Below are positions 49,880-61,214 of a stretch of 64,000 nucleotides of DNA, one piece after another (position 1 is the stretch's first letter; each line of letters opens with the position of its first letter). Made by a program: the position numbers and the translations under genes. The notes under the pieces were generated by a model. That model did not search any database, was not told the origin of the DNA, and worked only from the letters and a program-made list of their open reading frames with translations. This stretch comes from Taenia hydatigena (taxonomy: Eukaryota; Platyhelminthes; Cestoda; Cyclophyllidea; Taeniidae): positions 13,786,442 to 13,850,441 of the forward strand of contig JADWOT020000002.1 of the NCBI GenBank assembly GCA_036345935.2, written 5' to 3'.

Positions 49880-50085
49880 CATTTTGCACACTGTAATGCA
49901 TTTCTCGTTAAGCTGTTGGTTTCGATTACGGTCACATTGGATGGGCACATTGCCTGTGTCGTGTGGCTGGACTCTGGATCCTGCTAGCAGCACCAATCCC
50001 TTTCTGTTTGCTAAATACGAATATTCTGTCCTAGTAGTATGCCTTCGCCTGCCTTCAAGGAAGTCTCTCAATGCTACGCACACGT
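49880..50085 (+). repeat. Dispersed repeat R2, copy 3
   Basis: TTGGTTTCGATTACGGTCAC, GGGCACATTGCC and CGCCTGCCTTCAAGGAAG follow the order of R2 at 39600-39800. It is the most diverged of the three. Confidence 0.65.
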
Positions 50086-50464
50086 TACAGATACTTAGAT
50101 GCATAAAAGTTGTTTTTAGGTAAAGAACCGATCGTAGCCGACACAAAAGCTAGTAGATACAATCCGTAGAGTTTTAAAGGCAAGGCAAACGAATGGGTGT
50201 ATTTTGTCAGGCTGAATAGCAGAAGCAGATGCTATGACCTGGGTTCCCATTGTGGGTGAGTGGTCCCAATGCTAGCGATCCACCATCCAGCTCTAATTGC
50301 AGGTTTGCATACCAAGAGCGATGACCTGACCGATCAACGTGTGTGTGTCAACTTAGCTGTGGGCCAGTGGTGACTGGGCTTGGATGTGTGTTTATGTGTA
50401 ACGGGTGTAGGTCACCCTGTTGACTAAAGTAAACGTACTTTCTATTGACTGACTGACATTAGGC

Positions 50465-50770
50465 CTGAAGCGTCAGAGAGTGGTAGATTTTCATTTGTCC
50501 CTGTGTGCTCTCACGCGCACACAAATGAAATGAGTTAAAAGCAAAATGCTCAAGAATCAGAATGAAAGCGTAAAAGAAATGCGTCTCTCGTATCGCTTAC
50601 TGGGGGATCGGATAAGACGCTAAACTTATCAGACAATGCAAGGAGGTGGATGAATCTACTTTGTAGTTAATCAAAGTAAAGCATTAAAATGTGTCTTATT
50701 TGCTGCCATTTGGCAATTGCCATGCAAGAATTAAGTTGCTAGTAATATGAAGCTGAATGGGAATGATCTC
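50465..50770 (-). pseudogene. EG95-family copy 1: 5' fragment (exon 1 relic and intron 1)
   Basis: The exon-1 relic at about 50697-50767 aligns with exon 1 of the next copy (CTTCATATTACTAGCAACTT against CTTCATATTGCTGGCAACTT), but the start codon is ATC instead of ATG and the signal-peptide frame is closed. Intron-1-like DNA (50465-50690) aligns with 52045-52300. The similarity stops about 20 bases before the expected exon-2 acceptor, so the FN3 exon and tail are missing. Upstream flank is shared with the other two copies. Confidence 0.65.
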
Positions 50771-50789
50771 TCTTTTACAGCAAAAACAG

Positions 50790-50960
50790 AACTCGTATTG
50801 ACAGCCCACACACGTGTCCTTGTAAGCATATGATAGGGAGATGTAAGCCAATAGAATGGTCCACTCTTGGCCCACAAAGCAAATCGAGCACCCACGCGCA
50901 ACGCGTGGAACCACGCGCATTGTTGTGTCGTTAAGGCGATTGTGCGGGTGTTTTACTGGT
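50790..50960 (-). promoter_or_regulatory. Shared upstream block of the EG95-family copies (copy 1)
   Basis: About 150 bp upstream of exon 1 is similar in all three minus-strand copies (here, 52620-52760 and 59280-59420): TAAGCCAATRGAA, followed by a CCTACTCTTG/CCACTCTTGG-like word in plus orientation, then a CACGC-rich part. Conservation of the block together with exon 1 fits a promoter region, or may simply be the extent of the duplicated unit. Confidence 0.45.
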
Positions 50961-50997
50961 AGCGGCTCCTGCTGGCTTCTCACACATTCACTACTCA

Positions 50998-51125
50998 CCT
51001 CCATGATTTCGAATCAGTCTCCATTATTTTGCGTCTACTTCATCCCAAATCTCATTTTCTTATCCAATTTAATTTATGTGAAGATGCAGCTGGTGACTTG
51101 AGGTCTGCATTCATCATTGATTTAC
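50998..51125 (-). repeat. Dispersed repeat R3, copy 3 (partial)
   Basis: Reverse complement shows GATGAATGCAGACCTCAAGT, CACCAGCTGCATC and GATGAAGTAGACGCAAAAT, matching 53860-53960. Confidence 0.75.
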
Positions 51126-51353
51126 AACAGGCAAAATCGCTAACTGCTCATTATATTTGCCATTTGACAATCGTTTGCAACAATTGCTCATGCTAATGAA
51201 GTTGTAAAAGCAAATAATTGTCAAATCAACCGTCCTGCGGAGTAATGAAGCCTGCGGTAAAAATAAACAGTGTATTTGGCGAACGCAAGCATTGAGCTTC
51301 TATACTCGGAGAAGGTAGAGCAGTTGTTGAAGTCGACATGCTTTCGAGGAGAT

Positions 51354-52579
51354 TCATGCAAGCACTAAGGTCATGGAAGTTAGCAGAGCTCCAGTGGCTA
51401 AAGCAGCACAGGTGGATCCACCAGTGGCGACGGTTTTGGATGTGGAGTAGATACCCATTGGAGTCGAACTCGGGGCTCTAACCAATGAACTTTCCCCTTC
51501 AGATTAAAATAATTAACTGTGAACAGGGTGCACTGTAGCATTTTAGGCTATCTCACGAGGTGAGCGTGAAGTAAATGTTTGTAGTCGATTTTATGGCAGA
51601 GGATAGTGTAAATCAAAGCTGCAGAACCATTTTAGTGGTAGCAATAAGTGGGTGCCACTGTGGGCTTGATTCAATTAGTCCTGGTTGCTTTCAAGCGCCA
51701 GTTTTGCTTTTGGCAAAAGGAGCATAAAGAACTCACATTCCTCCTCACTTGGTGTAGTCGTTTCAACTCTTTCACTGCAGCCCCATTGCTCACGGTCATC
51801 GAATTTCTCTCCTCAATGCGTGCACAAACATTGGCAAAAATGGTTTGATTTGGCTTCAAATTCATGCTGGTGCAATTTTGCCAGGTGGTGAAGCAGGTAC
51901 CGTTGATTGGAAGTTTGTTGACTTTCCAAGGAACACTATCGATCATGACTCGCACGTCGGGATTAGTTGGTGGGTTCCAACTCACGGGCACCTTGTAGGG
52001 ATCGATTGCCGCAATTTTCACGTTCTGTGGAGCTCTAGGATCTGCATAAATGGAAGCGCAGAGAGATGTCCAAATTAGTGTGGGGAGAGTGATACGATCT
52101 CATTTGTACCAGTGTGCTCCCACGTGCCCCCATATTAAGCTAGATGAAAGCGAAATGCTCAATAATTAGGGCAAATGCGTGAAAGCTGACAAGGACTGAT
52201 TAGAGGAACCTGTGTCACTTACTTTAACTTACTGGTCGATGGAGTAAACCGCCAGGAGGTATGAGGCAATGCATGGACACGAAGGAGCCTATCCAATGGC
52301 ACCAAGCTGATTTAACTGCGATGTGATGCGGTACAAACGAGTGGCAGTAGATAAGTCATTCCTAGCACTCTTTAGCTAGTTTTCTGTTGAGAATCACTTG
52401 CTATGCCTGCCTAACATACTAATTTATTACTAATTACCATATCAACTCTCATTTGCTAAATGGTTATATTCACGTATCGATAAAAGCAAAGCATGCAAAG
52501 GTACCTCACCTCCTTCCAGTGTAAAACCGCCATGAAGGAATGAAGTTGCCAGCAATATGAAGCAAACCAAAAGAGACAT
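51354..52579 (-). pseudogene. EG95-family oncosphere-type antigen, copy 2 (frame broken)
   Basis: Secreted FN3 protein of the taeniid EG95/TSOL type. Exon 1 (52510-52579) encodes a signal peptide, MSLLVCFILLATSFLHGGFT, then a GTGAGG donor in phase 1. Exon 2 starts at 52041 after ATGCAG and encodes the FN3 domain: APQNVKIAAID, VPVSWNPPTNPD, LKPNQTIFANVCARIEE. The best donor (GTGAGT at 51736) leaves exon 2 at 305 nt, one base short of keeping frame; the end of the domain (VETTTPSEEE) is read only in the shifted frame. Exon 3 (51354-51496) encodes CAALATGALLTSMTLVLA, a hydrophobic tail, and TGA. A nearer donor (GTGAGG) gives phase 0 and also fails to join in frame. So a one-base deletion, a sequencing error or unusual splicing must be assumed. 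Confidence 0.7.
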
Positions 52580-52619
52580 CGTTCCTTCAAAAGAAAACAG
52601 AAATTGTGTCTACAACTCA

Positions 52620-52760
52620 CATACGTGTGATTATAAGCATGTAGTTTAGGGATGTGAGCCAATGGAAAGGCCTACTCTTGACCTATGGAGCAAATGGCGC
52701 ACTCGCACACACACACACCCGTGAAACCACATGCGGCAGTGGATCGTTTGATCAATTGTG
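52620..52760 (-). promoter_or_regulatory. Shared upstream block (copy 2)
   Basis: Counterpart of 50790-50960 immediately upstream of the exon-1 leader; includes a CA run near 52705-52720. Confidence 0.45.
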
Positions 52761-52869
52761 ATGGGCTTCTCTTTTTCAAATTGACTGCTGGCGTAAATTA
52801 ACGTTATCCTATAAACTCTTTTGGTAGTTCCTGTCTTTGCGTTAGCGTAAGCGGTGATATTGCGAGTGG

Positions 52870-53070
52870 ATGATTTGCCCTCACTTGTAAAGGAATTCCC
52901 TCCAGCTTTGGGTTTGCAAAAGTAAATGAGGATGCGGTGGTGGAATGAATCAATGCTGATCTCCCAGCTGTGGTGCCTGTAGGATTCGACGAAGAGGATT
53001 GGACGTGTCTTACAGAAGAGGTTAGACTTCTTCTTTGAGGATACTCCTTCCCACTCTACATCCAGAAGTC
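52870..53070 (-). pseudogene. Ser/Thr-rich exon relic
   Basis: The minus frame VRHVQSSSSNPTGTTAGRSA then LIHSTTASSFTFANP resembles the beginning of the Thr-rich exon at 14720-15232 (shared ATCCTACAG and a GGAGATC/GGAAGATC word). No intact gene around it. It may be a tail exon of another lost antigen copy. Confidence 0.3.
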
Positions 53071-53339
53071 TGCATACCCTTCATGTCATCTTCAAATCTT
53101 GCACATCTGCCACCTTGCCACTATGGACAATGTGGCGTCCATGACTGCCTCATTAAGCTCTCCTGTTTCATTTTGTGTAGTCAAGTGCATGACAGAATGT
53201 AGTAGTAAGGAATCAAAGAAAACTAGGTGGTAGCAACAAGTGGACATTGTATGAGGCACATTTCAAAAGTGTCCGTGAATTTGATCGATTGATCAGCAGT
53301 TGATTAAACATGAACTGTAGAATAACTTCCATGCACAGC

Positions 53340-53590
53340 GCCGCAGCCATCGCCACAACTCTCTCGTGGGTCAAGTATATTCACCAGGCCTCCAAACCTT
53401 TAGTTTAGTGCCTCCACCAACAAAGTTGGCAATGAATTGCGCCAAGTGAAGGCACAGAAGTGACGAAACGGTGGGGCCTCCTCCTTTGCCATCAACCATG
53501 GAGTTGGTGGATGTCATGACATGTGCACCGTGTGAGGATCGACTGCTTTTACTTTCGCATTCCACAAAGTACCTCGATATGTGCAAGGCC
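53340..53590 (-). repeat. Repeat R4, copy 2 (longer open frame)
   Basis: Open from 53371 to 53586: SSRSSHGAHVMTSTNSMVDG, LCLHLAQFIANF, GGGTKLKVWRPGEYT. Homologous to the stop-ridden 45800-46075. The direction of conservation suggests coding DNA of a mobile element or an unknown gene fragment. Confidence 0.6.
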
Positions 53591-53839
53591 CATGAGATGC
53601 AAATTTATGTGTGCTTTTATTTTTACTAGCAGTGAGGTAGATTGCCGAATGCTACACTTCAATTGGCTAAGCATTGTGCATTCATCTACTCCCTTAAAAC
53701 ACCTTTGCCGACGCATAGAGTAGTGCGAATGAGAGGAAGGCACATCGTCGTATAGCAACCCGATGCCTCGTTTTTCTATTTGCTAATAACCAACGCCAAA
53801 TGAATCACGCATCCCGTGCCGCTTAAGTGAACATTTAGG

Positions 53840-54170
53840 GATTTCACCCGTTGAAAATCAGTGATGAATGCAGACCTCAAGTCACCAGCTACATCTACAT
53901 TCAAGTTAAATTGGGGAGAGAAGCTAAGAAATGGAGTGAAGTAGATGCAAAATGATGGACACTGTTTTGAAAGCACAATGATGAGTAGGTGAACGTGTGA
54001 GAAGCCAAAGTTGACTTGCGGTTGTACATGTGCTTAGTGTAGACGTGTGCACACAGACCATGTGATGTGCGCACGCTGAATGGTGATACAGCAATTGTTA
54101 GTTGACATGCTTCTCTGCCTCTCTCTACGTTGCCCAGAAGGCACGGAGATGGCACGATGAGTTGGAGTTC
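53840..54170 (+). repeat. Dispersed repeat R3, copy 4 (long)
   Basis: One of the two fullest copies: GAATGCAGACCTCAAGTCAC, GTGAAGTAGATGCAAAATGA, GTAGGTGAACGTGTGAGAAG, CCATGTGATGTGCGCACGC, GCCCAGAAGGCACGGA. Confidence 0.8.
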
Positions 54171-54639
54171 AGCGAAAAGAAAACCTGTCCTTAAGTAAAT
54201 GGTGGCCTCGAAGAGGTGGTGAAGGAGAGGCATTTGAATGGTGAATGGAATGAGTGAGTAGATGAATGGTTGGAAGTGGTAGTGGGTGAATGAGTGAAAA
54301 GAGGGTACATTGATAAAAGAAAGGATTATGTAAGTTGTGTAACCGATTGATGGCTGGATCGAGGATTATGGACTTAATGCATGCTAGAATTCAAGACGGA
54401 TATAAAATGCCTGGTTTAGAAAATTATGAATGAGTGTCTTTTAGATAGTGTGATGCAGACTTCATTTTCCAACTCGCTTGGCAGAAGTTAGCCACACTGT
54501 GCTAAAAGGCACGTAGGAGAAGAGGTCATGACCGAGGGTGAAAGAAGATTGCTGTAGGTGGTAAGGACTAGAGGAAAATTACTGGCGAATTAATAATTTG
54601 CAAAGCTCTTACCATAAGGTGCGCCCTTCGAATTTGCGA

Positions 54640-54780
54640 TTACTACACCAAGCCCATGCACGCTCACGGGTCCACTTTGGCTTCTAACACCCTTTTACAC
54701 CCACCTATATGCTTTCATAACCCTCTCCATCATTGCTCATCTACTTCATCTCACTTCATAATTTCTCTGCCATTTCTTAC
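54640..54780 (-). repeat. Dispersed repeat R3, copy 5
   Basis: Reverse complement gives GAAGTGAGATGAAGTAGATG, GCAATGATGGAGAGGG, AGAAGCCAAAGTGGAC. Opposite in orientation to copy 4, only 0.5 kb away. Confidence 0.75.
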
Positions 54781-55031
54781 TTATATCCATTCACCCATCT
54801 ATGCACCCTCTTTTAAGTCATCTTTCCCTCCATTCAAATGCCTCTCCTCCACTACTTCTTCCATGGTTCCCTTTAATTGTGCACAGGTTTTCCTTCTGCT
54901 AAGCTCTACTGCACCGTCCACAACATTTACGGACAACATGTGGTCAGGTGTGCAACATTCGGCTAAATGCTACGTCTACCATCAGACCGGATCCTTCTTC
55001 TAATAGACAACGATCCGGAATGTCAAGTGGA

Positions 55032-55781
55032 TTAATCAGAAATGGGTAAGTGAAGAGTGTGCACCGTCCTGCTGCTGTCGTACTCTCCGCTTAGCACATG
55101 TGTACGTGAAGGTTGTGGAAGAAGACAAGGACGGCGAAAAAGGAGGCAAGGTGGAAGAGGGGCACGTGTGCTTGGAATGCATAGGAGAAGATAAAGTGGC
55201 GAGTAGTAAAGACAAGGCATCGCGACCCACCCTCGGTACCCTACAGGTCCACCCTTAACACACTCTGCAATTTCCATGGCAAATAGAGCACAGACGTAGT
55301 GCGGATTCATCATTTTCACTCTGTCTTGACAAAGGTTTGTCACGATGCGCCAGTAGTTGCGTGGGCGAGAGAACAAAAATAGTCGATGGTGAGAGAAGGT
55401 TGTTGTGGATGATGAAATACTGGAGGCAAGTTTCTGGCGTATGCAATGATTCAATGATAAGTAGATGAGAAATGTGAAAATAGGGCAAAAAATGATTTCA
55501 TGATGGAGGGAGTATATGGAAGGCATCTGGATGGAGGGAGGGATGAAGGAAGAAGTTGGTGGATTAATGTGTGTTAATAAGATGTATGCTATGTTGATTG
55601 GAATAAGGGAAAGATGGAGGCGAGAGAGGAGGGAGGGAAGATCAAGGTGAATAACGTATAAATGGCCTAACTTTCCTCGTTCATGTGCTGTGAATGTCCC
55701 ATTTGCTTCACAAGCACTCAGCCTCGAGGGGTCATGCAACTCCTCCGTTCGGCACATTTCCTCATCTAGCCGGTTCCCCAT
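55032..55781 (-). other. Longest open frame of the window, probably non-coding
   Basis: 249 codons, but composed of pyrimidine-rich simple sequence (repeated Ser, Leu, Pro, His), with no domain, no splice structure and overlapping GGATG-rich plus-strand DNA. I regard it as a by-product of strand composition bias. Confidence 0.5.
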
Positions 55782-56524
55782 GCAGTGAATTTTTTCCTTT
55801 ACCCCACCATTTCACTGCACCGTATGTCAGTCTAGTTAAATTAGTGGATTTTAGCGGTTAACTAAATGCGCGTTTGTTCTTTAGAGGACAAGGTGGTCAG
55901 CGAGTATTCTAAGCAGGGAGAAGATGACAACATAAGGGATGTCCTTGTCGCAGACCTTGTACGAGTAAACAATACGTGTGCGTACAAAGTTTGTGTGTGT
56001 GCGTAGGTGACTCACTGAATGATGGAGACAGAGGATGATGCTAATCTGGCACGCTTGCGGGAATTTGGTTGGGCTTAAACCTAATGCGACTACTAGTCCA
56101 CCTGCCATTGACAACGATCAGTCGTAGTTTAGGAGGGCGAACGAATTCAAATGAGAGGCTCAAAAGAAAATTTACTCGAAACTTTGCAACAAAAACGTAC
56201 TTTTAAGCAGTGGCATACTCTACTGATACTAGGTTCTTTCTTTTTTAAAGGGATTGAGTGTATTAAGCCGTCCTTACCGCGATTTAGTCTCTAGCACTAT
56301 CATCATTCTGCTCGTCTCTTAGACCCTCCGTACAGCAATGAACAGTGTGATCTTCCACATCACTTCACCTTCTTACAACATTAATGCACACTGAGTGCAC
56401 TACCCACTACCCACACAAGATTTTTCTGGAAGGCGTAATAATTCGCTTGTTGGATGGCAGCTCTAATAACCGGCACCAAACGTTTTGTGCATCGCGAGTC
56501 ACTAGGATGAGCGGTTGACAGTTT

Positions 56525-56830
56525 CACCTTCTCCTTATTCGCAACGAATGCAGACCTCAAGTCACCTACTGCAGCTGCATCCAAATTGAATTAATGGAGA
56601 AATTAAGAAGTGATACTGCGTAGGTGAGTGATGATGGTGATTATTGTGGTAGTGTAAAGGTCATTAGGTGAGCGTGTAAGAGGCCAACGTGGAATGGTGG
56701 GCGTACTTTGGCTTGGTGCAGACGTGCATGAATAAGCCATGCGATGTGTGCACGCAGCATGATGTAATCGCAATTGTTGGTTGGCATGCTTGACTGCCTC
56801 TCTTCACGCTGTGTCCAGAACGCATGGGTT
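56525..56830 (+). repeat. Dispersed repeat R3, copy 6 (long)
   Basis: GAATGCAGACCTCAAGTCAC, AAATTAAGAAGTGATA, GTGAGCGTGTAAGAGGCCAA, GCGATGTGTGCACGCAGCAT match copy 4 in order. Confidence 0.8.
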
Positions 56831-57444
56831 TGGTGCCCATCCAACATCAAATTCACTCATCAAACTAATTCTTCATCCTTCATTCAGTGAGAGCGAAATT
56901 TGCAGTCTCGAGTACGTCAATACTAAAAAATTGTATTCAGAAAGAGCAAAATCCGCATTTTGTGTCGATCAATACTACAAGTTTCCATTTAGTGATAGCT
57001 AGATTTGTATTCTCCTGGAGGTCAATACTACAAACCAGACAACCAGGAGACGCGGAATGATTGAGGGCCAATAAAGTGAACACAGATGCTAAAAACACGA
57101 AAAACTTGGACAGGAACGTCTCGTTGGATTTAAATGTTTTCCCGGCGTTATAGTGCAGCCTTTGTTTGCTACAAAGTAGGTGCCAGCAATCTCTTCACTT
57201 ATACCGTTTTTCTATTTTTGTATTTTTCCGAGGCAACGTCACTAGAGCAGACCCATTTTGCATCGATAAGAATGAACCAAAACGTCAAATATTGCATTTA
57301 TCAGCATAAAATAGTTTATTGTGAATGGTTTCCTGGCTGCTAAACAGAGATGGGCAATCGTTGGCTCGACCATCCTCTGGATCAGTGAAGCCTGCAATAG
57401 AAAGAACAGAGCGTCTGATAAACACAAGCTATGGGTTATAATAT

Positions 57445-59247
57445 TCAAAGCGAACGTGTTAATCGAGAGTTTGCACAGACTTGCATGAAGGCTGACCACA
57501 GCACTAGGACCATGGAAGTGAATGTAGCTGCGGTGGCCAAAGCGCTGGAGGCAGTCTGATTGTTCGCGGTTGTCGCGGGCAATGGAGCAGAACCTCCTGA
57601 CGTTATCATTGCAGCATTTGTAACTTTTGAAGTGCTTTCTGTCGGGATTGCACTCACACCTTCTCCTTCTACCCAAAACAGCAAATTTCGCCTATCATAA
57701 CTGTTACCACCCATGTGTCAACTAATTGCTATTTATGCATGAGAGAACGATTGCAGCTGCATCATTAAGAGCAACCAACTTCGTAAAAATAAAGAAAACC
57801 AATTATTTGCTTATTTCTGTTAAATCTTGTCATTTCTAATATCACCTTGGAATTCGGTAAGTCTAGTAGAGCTGCCTCACCGTCTTTCAAAGTTGGTGTA
57901 GTTACGCTGGCTTCTTTGCTATAGCTGCCGGTTCTTTCCTTCATTCCCAAACCATTCTGCAACGTGCGTGCTGCAACAGCGGCGTAAACAACTTTTCCTG
58001 GCTCTAAGCCTCTGATGACATAGCTTCTAGCTGAGGAGGTATAAAAGATGCCAAATTATTCCTCGCCGGGATAGCAAGAGACAACATAGCCAGTGATATT
58101 CCCGTTGGGTTTGGGTGGCAAATCCCACTTCATGTTCACTGTGTACGAGTCGATTGCATGAATTTGCACGTTCTGAGGATCATCCTGATCTGCACCAACA
58201 AAAAACAATGCTTTGTCATTACCATTAGGCAAGCAGTAAAGCTTTATATGTCGCAGTGGACTCCCATATGTCGCCTCTTAATGAGGATGGATGCGAAGTG
58301 GTCAAGCATCAGGGCAGATAGAGTAAGGGACTGCGCGCGATACTTCAGTTGACGATGAGGAGGTCTATAAGCTAAAAGTGTCATGCAAGACAACCCCACC
58401 ACATGCCATTCCGCATTACACGCACTTCACAATTTTACGGTTGCAGGCTTCATTAAAACCTCGGAACTACCAAATCATCTTCCAAAGTGCTTGAGTTTGT
58501 GCATCGAAGTGGTTGAAATGCTATCACACAAAAGTTGGCCTTAAAGCCAACTCCTCTTACATATTTGCAGCAATTGGTAGGCGGTGCTTATGCAAAGACA
58601 ACTATTCAAGAATGAGGCCATTTATATTTACTGATTACGTTGTCGCATAGGCCTCTAGGCCAAACAGAGACAAAAGCACATGTGTCTGTCGTTTGACAGG
58701 ACACTAGTGAATCGTAATATTTGACGGAATCTTATACACCATATGGTTATCCTCATATTGCTGATCGCAATAAAATATCGCCATCTTAACCTTCCTTGAG
58801 ACATTACTTCTGGCTGTCTCTTACATGACACCGTCCAACTGAAACAATAGTGCGTTCCAGTGGGTTCCTTTTACTAACCTTGGTTCATGCCCCATGTGTG
58901 ATACCTAAAGGGATACACTGAAACGCAATGAAGTTGGACAAAGTCCTACTTATCACAATAACAATTTAACATTAAATAGGACATGTGCGAGGAAAGGTGC
59001 GCAACAGCTGTGATACCAAGGAACCAAACGTGTCTACCTGTCGGTACCAAGTCGGTTTGACTAAGAAGTGATGTGGTACAAAGTCTTATGCTAGATTTGC
59101 GGGTTTAGCAAATACTCTCATATGTGAATATTTGCAAGCATATACTGACTAGAGTGAAGCATTAAGAGGTATCTTACGGGTTGGCGGTGTGAACGCTCCA
59201 TGCAAGACGAAAGGTACCAATAAGATTAGGCTTATCTGAAGCAACAT
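57445..59247 (-). pseudogene. EG95-family oncosphere-type antigen, copy 3 (in-frame stop)
   Basis: Three exons with phase-1 introns. Exon 1 (59178-59247) gives the signal peptide MLLQISLILLVPFVLHGAFT. Exon 2 (57881-58189) gives an FN3 domain: DQDDPQNVQIHAIDSY, VNMKWDLPPKPNGNITGYVV, LEPGKVVYAAVAARTL, SKEASVTTPTLKD. Exon 3 (57445-57668) gives a Ser/Thr/Ala-rich linker and the tail SALATAATFTSMVLVLWSAF. All lengths fit one frame of 201 codons, but codon 68 is TAA (58056-58058) between the FN3 C and E strands. The family consists of host-protective antigens of taeniid oncospheres, anchored or secreted. Everything else is intact (donors GTAAGA and GTGAGG, acceptors GTGCAG and GGGTAG), so inactivation is recent, or the stop is a base-call error. 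Intron 1 is 988 bp against 465 bp in copy 2. Confidence 0.75.
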
Positions 59248-59279
59248 CACTTCTCAAGAAATAACTCACATTCACACTC

Positions 59280-59420
59280 CACATCCACGTGCGTTTATAA
59301 ATGTGTTGTAAGCCAATGGAATGGTCCCCTCTTGACCTACGAAACAAGCTGTGTGCATACACGCACACCGCAAACTCCTAGATCGTTGGGTTGTTTGAGC
59401 CAGTGTGCTGGGTAGTCTAG
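59280..59420 (-). promoter_or_regulatory. Shared upstream block (copy 3)
   Basis: Counterpart of 50790-50960 and 52620-52760, with GTAAGCCAATGGAATGGTCC and a CACGCACACC stretch in plus orientation. Confidence 0.45.
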
Positions 59421-59449
59421 TGAGGATGCCTGTCCTATCAGCATAACGT

Positions 59450-60590
59450 TCACTCACAACTATGTGACTAGCTGCAATATTGTGGGTGAGTGGTTTGCGC
59501 AGACTTACGAAAAAGTTAACATGAGCACTATATCCTTGGAAGTAAATTGGTAAGCAGTAACGTAGTCAGTGAATGAAGATCTATCGTTTGCAGTAATGCA
59601 GTAGCTGACGCCGAGTCATTGACTTGGGCATTGCAGAATAGGTAGTAGATCCACTCAAAAGATAGCTCTCTCTCCTCCATGTAACTTTGGACACACTATC
59701 ATGATATGTTAATTCCCACATGCCAAAGGGCTCATGGCGGTGCATAGTAGATGGGTCTGTCTCAAGGTCTGTGGTCGTTTTCATAGTGGGATACGATGGG
59801 AGAAACAGTGGCCAAAGCGCACTGATCTAAGCTTTTATCCTATTTTAGCAGTCAATTTTGGTCCCTGAGCTAGAAATTGATTAAACGACTAGAACCGGCT
59901 AATCTTTTGAGCATTCAAGCATAGTGAAGCAGCACCACACTATAAGTTTATTGTGCATATTAACGACGGCAAGTTGGATTTTATTGAACTAAGTTATGGA
60001 ATTGACTTTGGGCCAAATGGAGTGGTCCATGGCATATCTAGGCATTCACATAGATAAGAATGATGAAAAAAAAATTGTCTCTTGCCATAGTTGGAAACAA
60101 GTCAGCATTCAATGCAGGTACACACCCATTCAGCTACAAACTGTCATCCTGCTCTTACCGAGCCATGAAATGGCATATTCCTTACTGGGTGAAATTTCAC
60201 GCCTGTATAACAACTTTGATCACATGAAAACCTCATGTCTCGGTACTTCATTCCCATAAGGCTACATCTTAACAGAATTAAATAATCTGCTTAGCAGTGC
60301 AGCCCTTTTCTTGACTATCTGTTTAGTTTTACGAAAAAATTTAATCCACGGAGGCTGTTCTTATACTTTAAGGCATAACCTTCGGGCCGTGCCCTCTGGT
60401 AAAACTTCAGCCTATTTTTACGTCAACGAAGATCCGTCGTACTACGCTTATTAGGTTTTTTAGGAATCTGTTGGATTCCCTCACATTTGATGAATCTGTT
60501 GATAGCCAGAGTTGAATTGACCTTACACAAGTCACCAATACGAGCAGATGGCAATTCTAACTCATGCGAATCGGCTAGGCGTGCATAATT
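59450..60590. other. No gene recognised
   Basis: Frames such as 59996-60259 (plus) have no recognisable domain. Confidence 0.4.
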
Positions 60591-60594
60591 CAAG

Positions 60595-60790
60595 TCAGCA
60601 GCTAACTCTGTATCCAGCCTGAGGCAAAGGCGAAGCGAAGCGGGTGAAAGAAAACGATGGATGATGAGCGTTAATGTGAAGGTAGAGAGGTCATCAGGTG
60701 AGCGTGTGACTGAGCCATTGTGAACTCGTGCACCATCGGCTCACGCGTGGGCGCACGCACTCCAGCCATGTGATCTGGCGCCATTACTTC
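60595..60790 (+). repeat. Dispersed repeat R3, copy 7
   Basis: GGTCATCAGGTGAGCGTGTG, GTGAACTCGTG and CCATGTGATCTGGCGC follow the R3 order; the left part is diverged. Confidence 0.65.
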
Positions 60791-61214
60791 AAGTACTGAT
60801 TCAAGTCCACTTTATGGCATCAAACAACGCCGTGCATAAATAGCAATTCTTGAGGAATCGACGACTGAGGCAAAGAATGCTAAAACGGTGCTTGATGTTT
60901 TTCATTTATCTCGATGAGGAACACTTGTTCAGTGCTCCTTCTGCATGCGTTTTTAACCAGTGCGCTACAGCGAACCCACTAAGCTTCATAAAGAAAATAT
61001 CAATTGTCAAAAATAAACCAAAACAAAACTCCGATAAAGTTTTACGCAGATATTTTACTCAAGACTGTCCATAAAACTATTCAGACCAGCAAATTATGTA
61101 GACCTTTGAGCCAATTTAAGCTTTTAAGAGTCGCTTTAGCACCCTTTTAGCTGCCAATATCATAGCCAAAAAAACTTTTGGGCGTTTCATTTCTCCACAG
61201 TAAAGCATACTCAC

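Noticed and set aside
51440..51500. tRNA-like words (GGTTAGAGC followed by GAGTTCGACTCC) on the minus strand
   Set aside because: A-box-like and B-box-like words are directly adjacent without room for the anticodon arm, and they lie inside exon 3 of the EG95-family copy 2.
53371..53586. GGGTKLKV motif like an immunoglobulin J segment
   Set aside because: No Ig V-type fold precedes it, and the same region recurs as repeat R4 at 45.8 kb; the resemblance is chance.
55032..55781. 249-codon open frame as a real gene
   Set aside because: Simple pyrimidine-rich composition, no domain and no splice structure; similar GGATG/CATCC-biased tracts elsewhere also give long frames.
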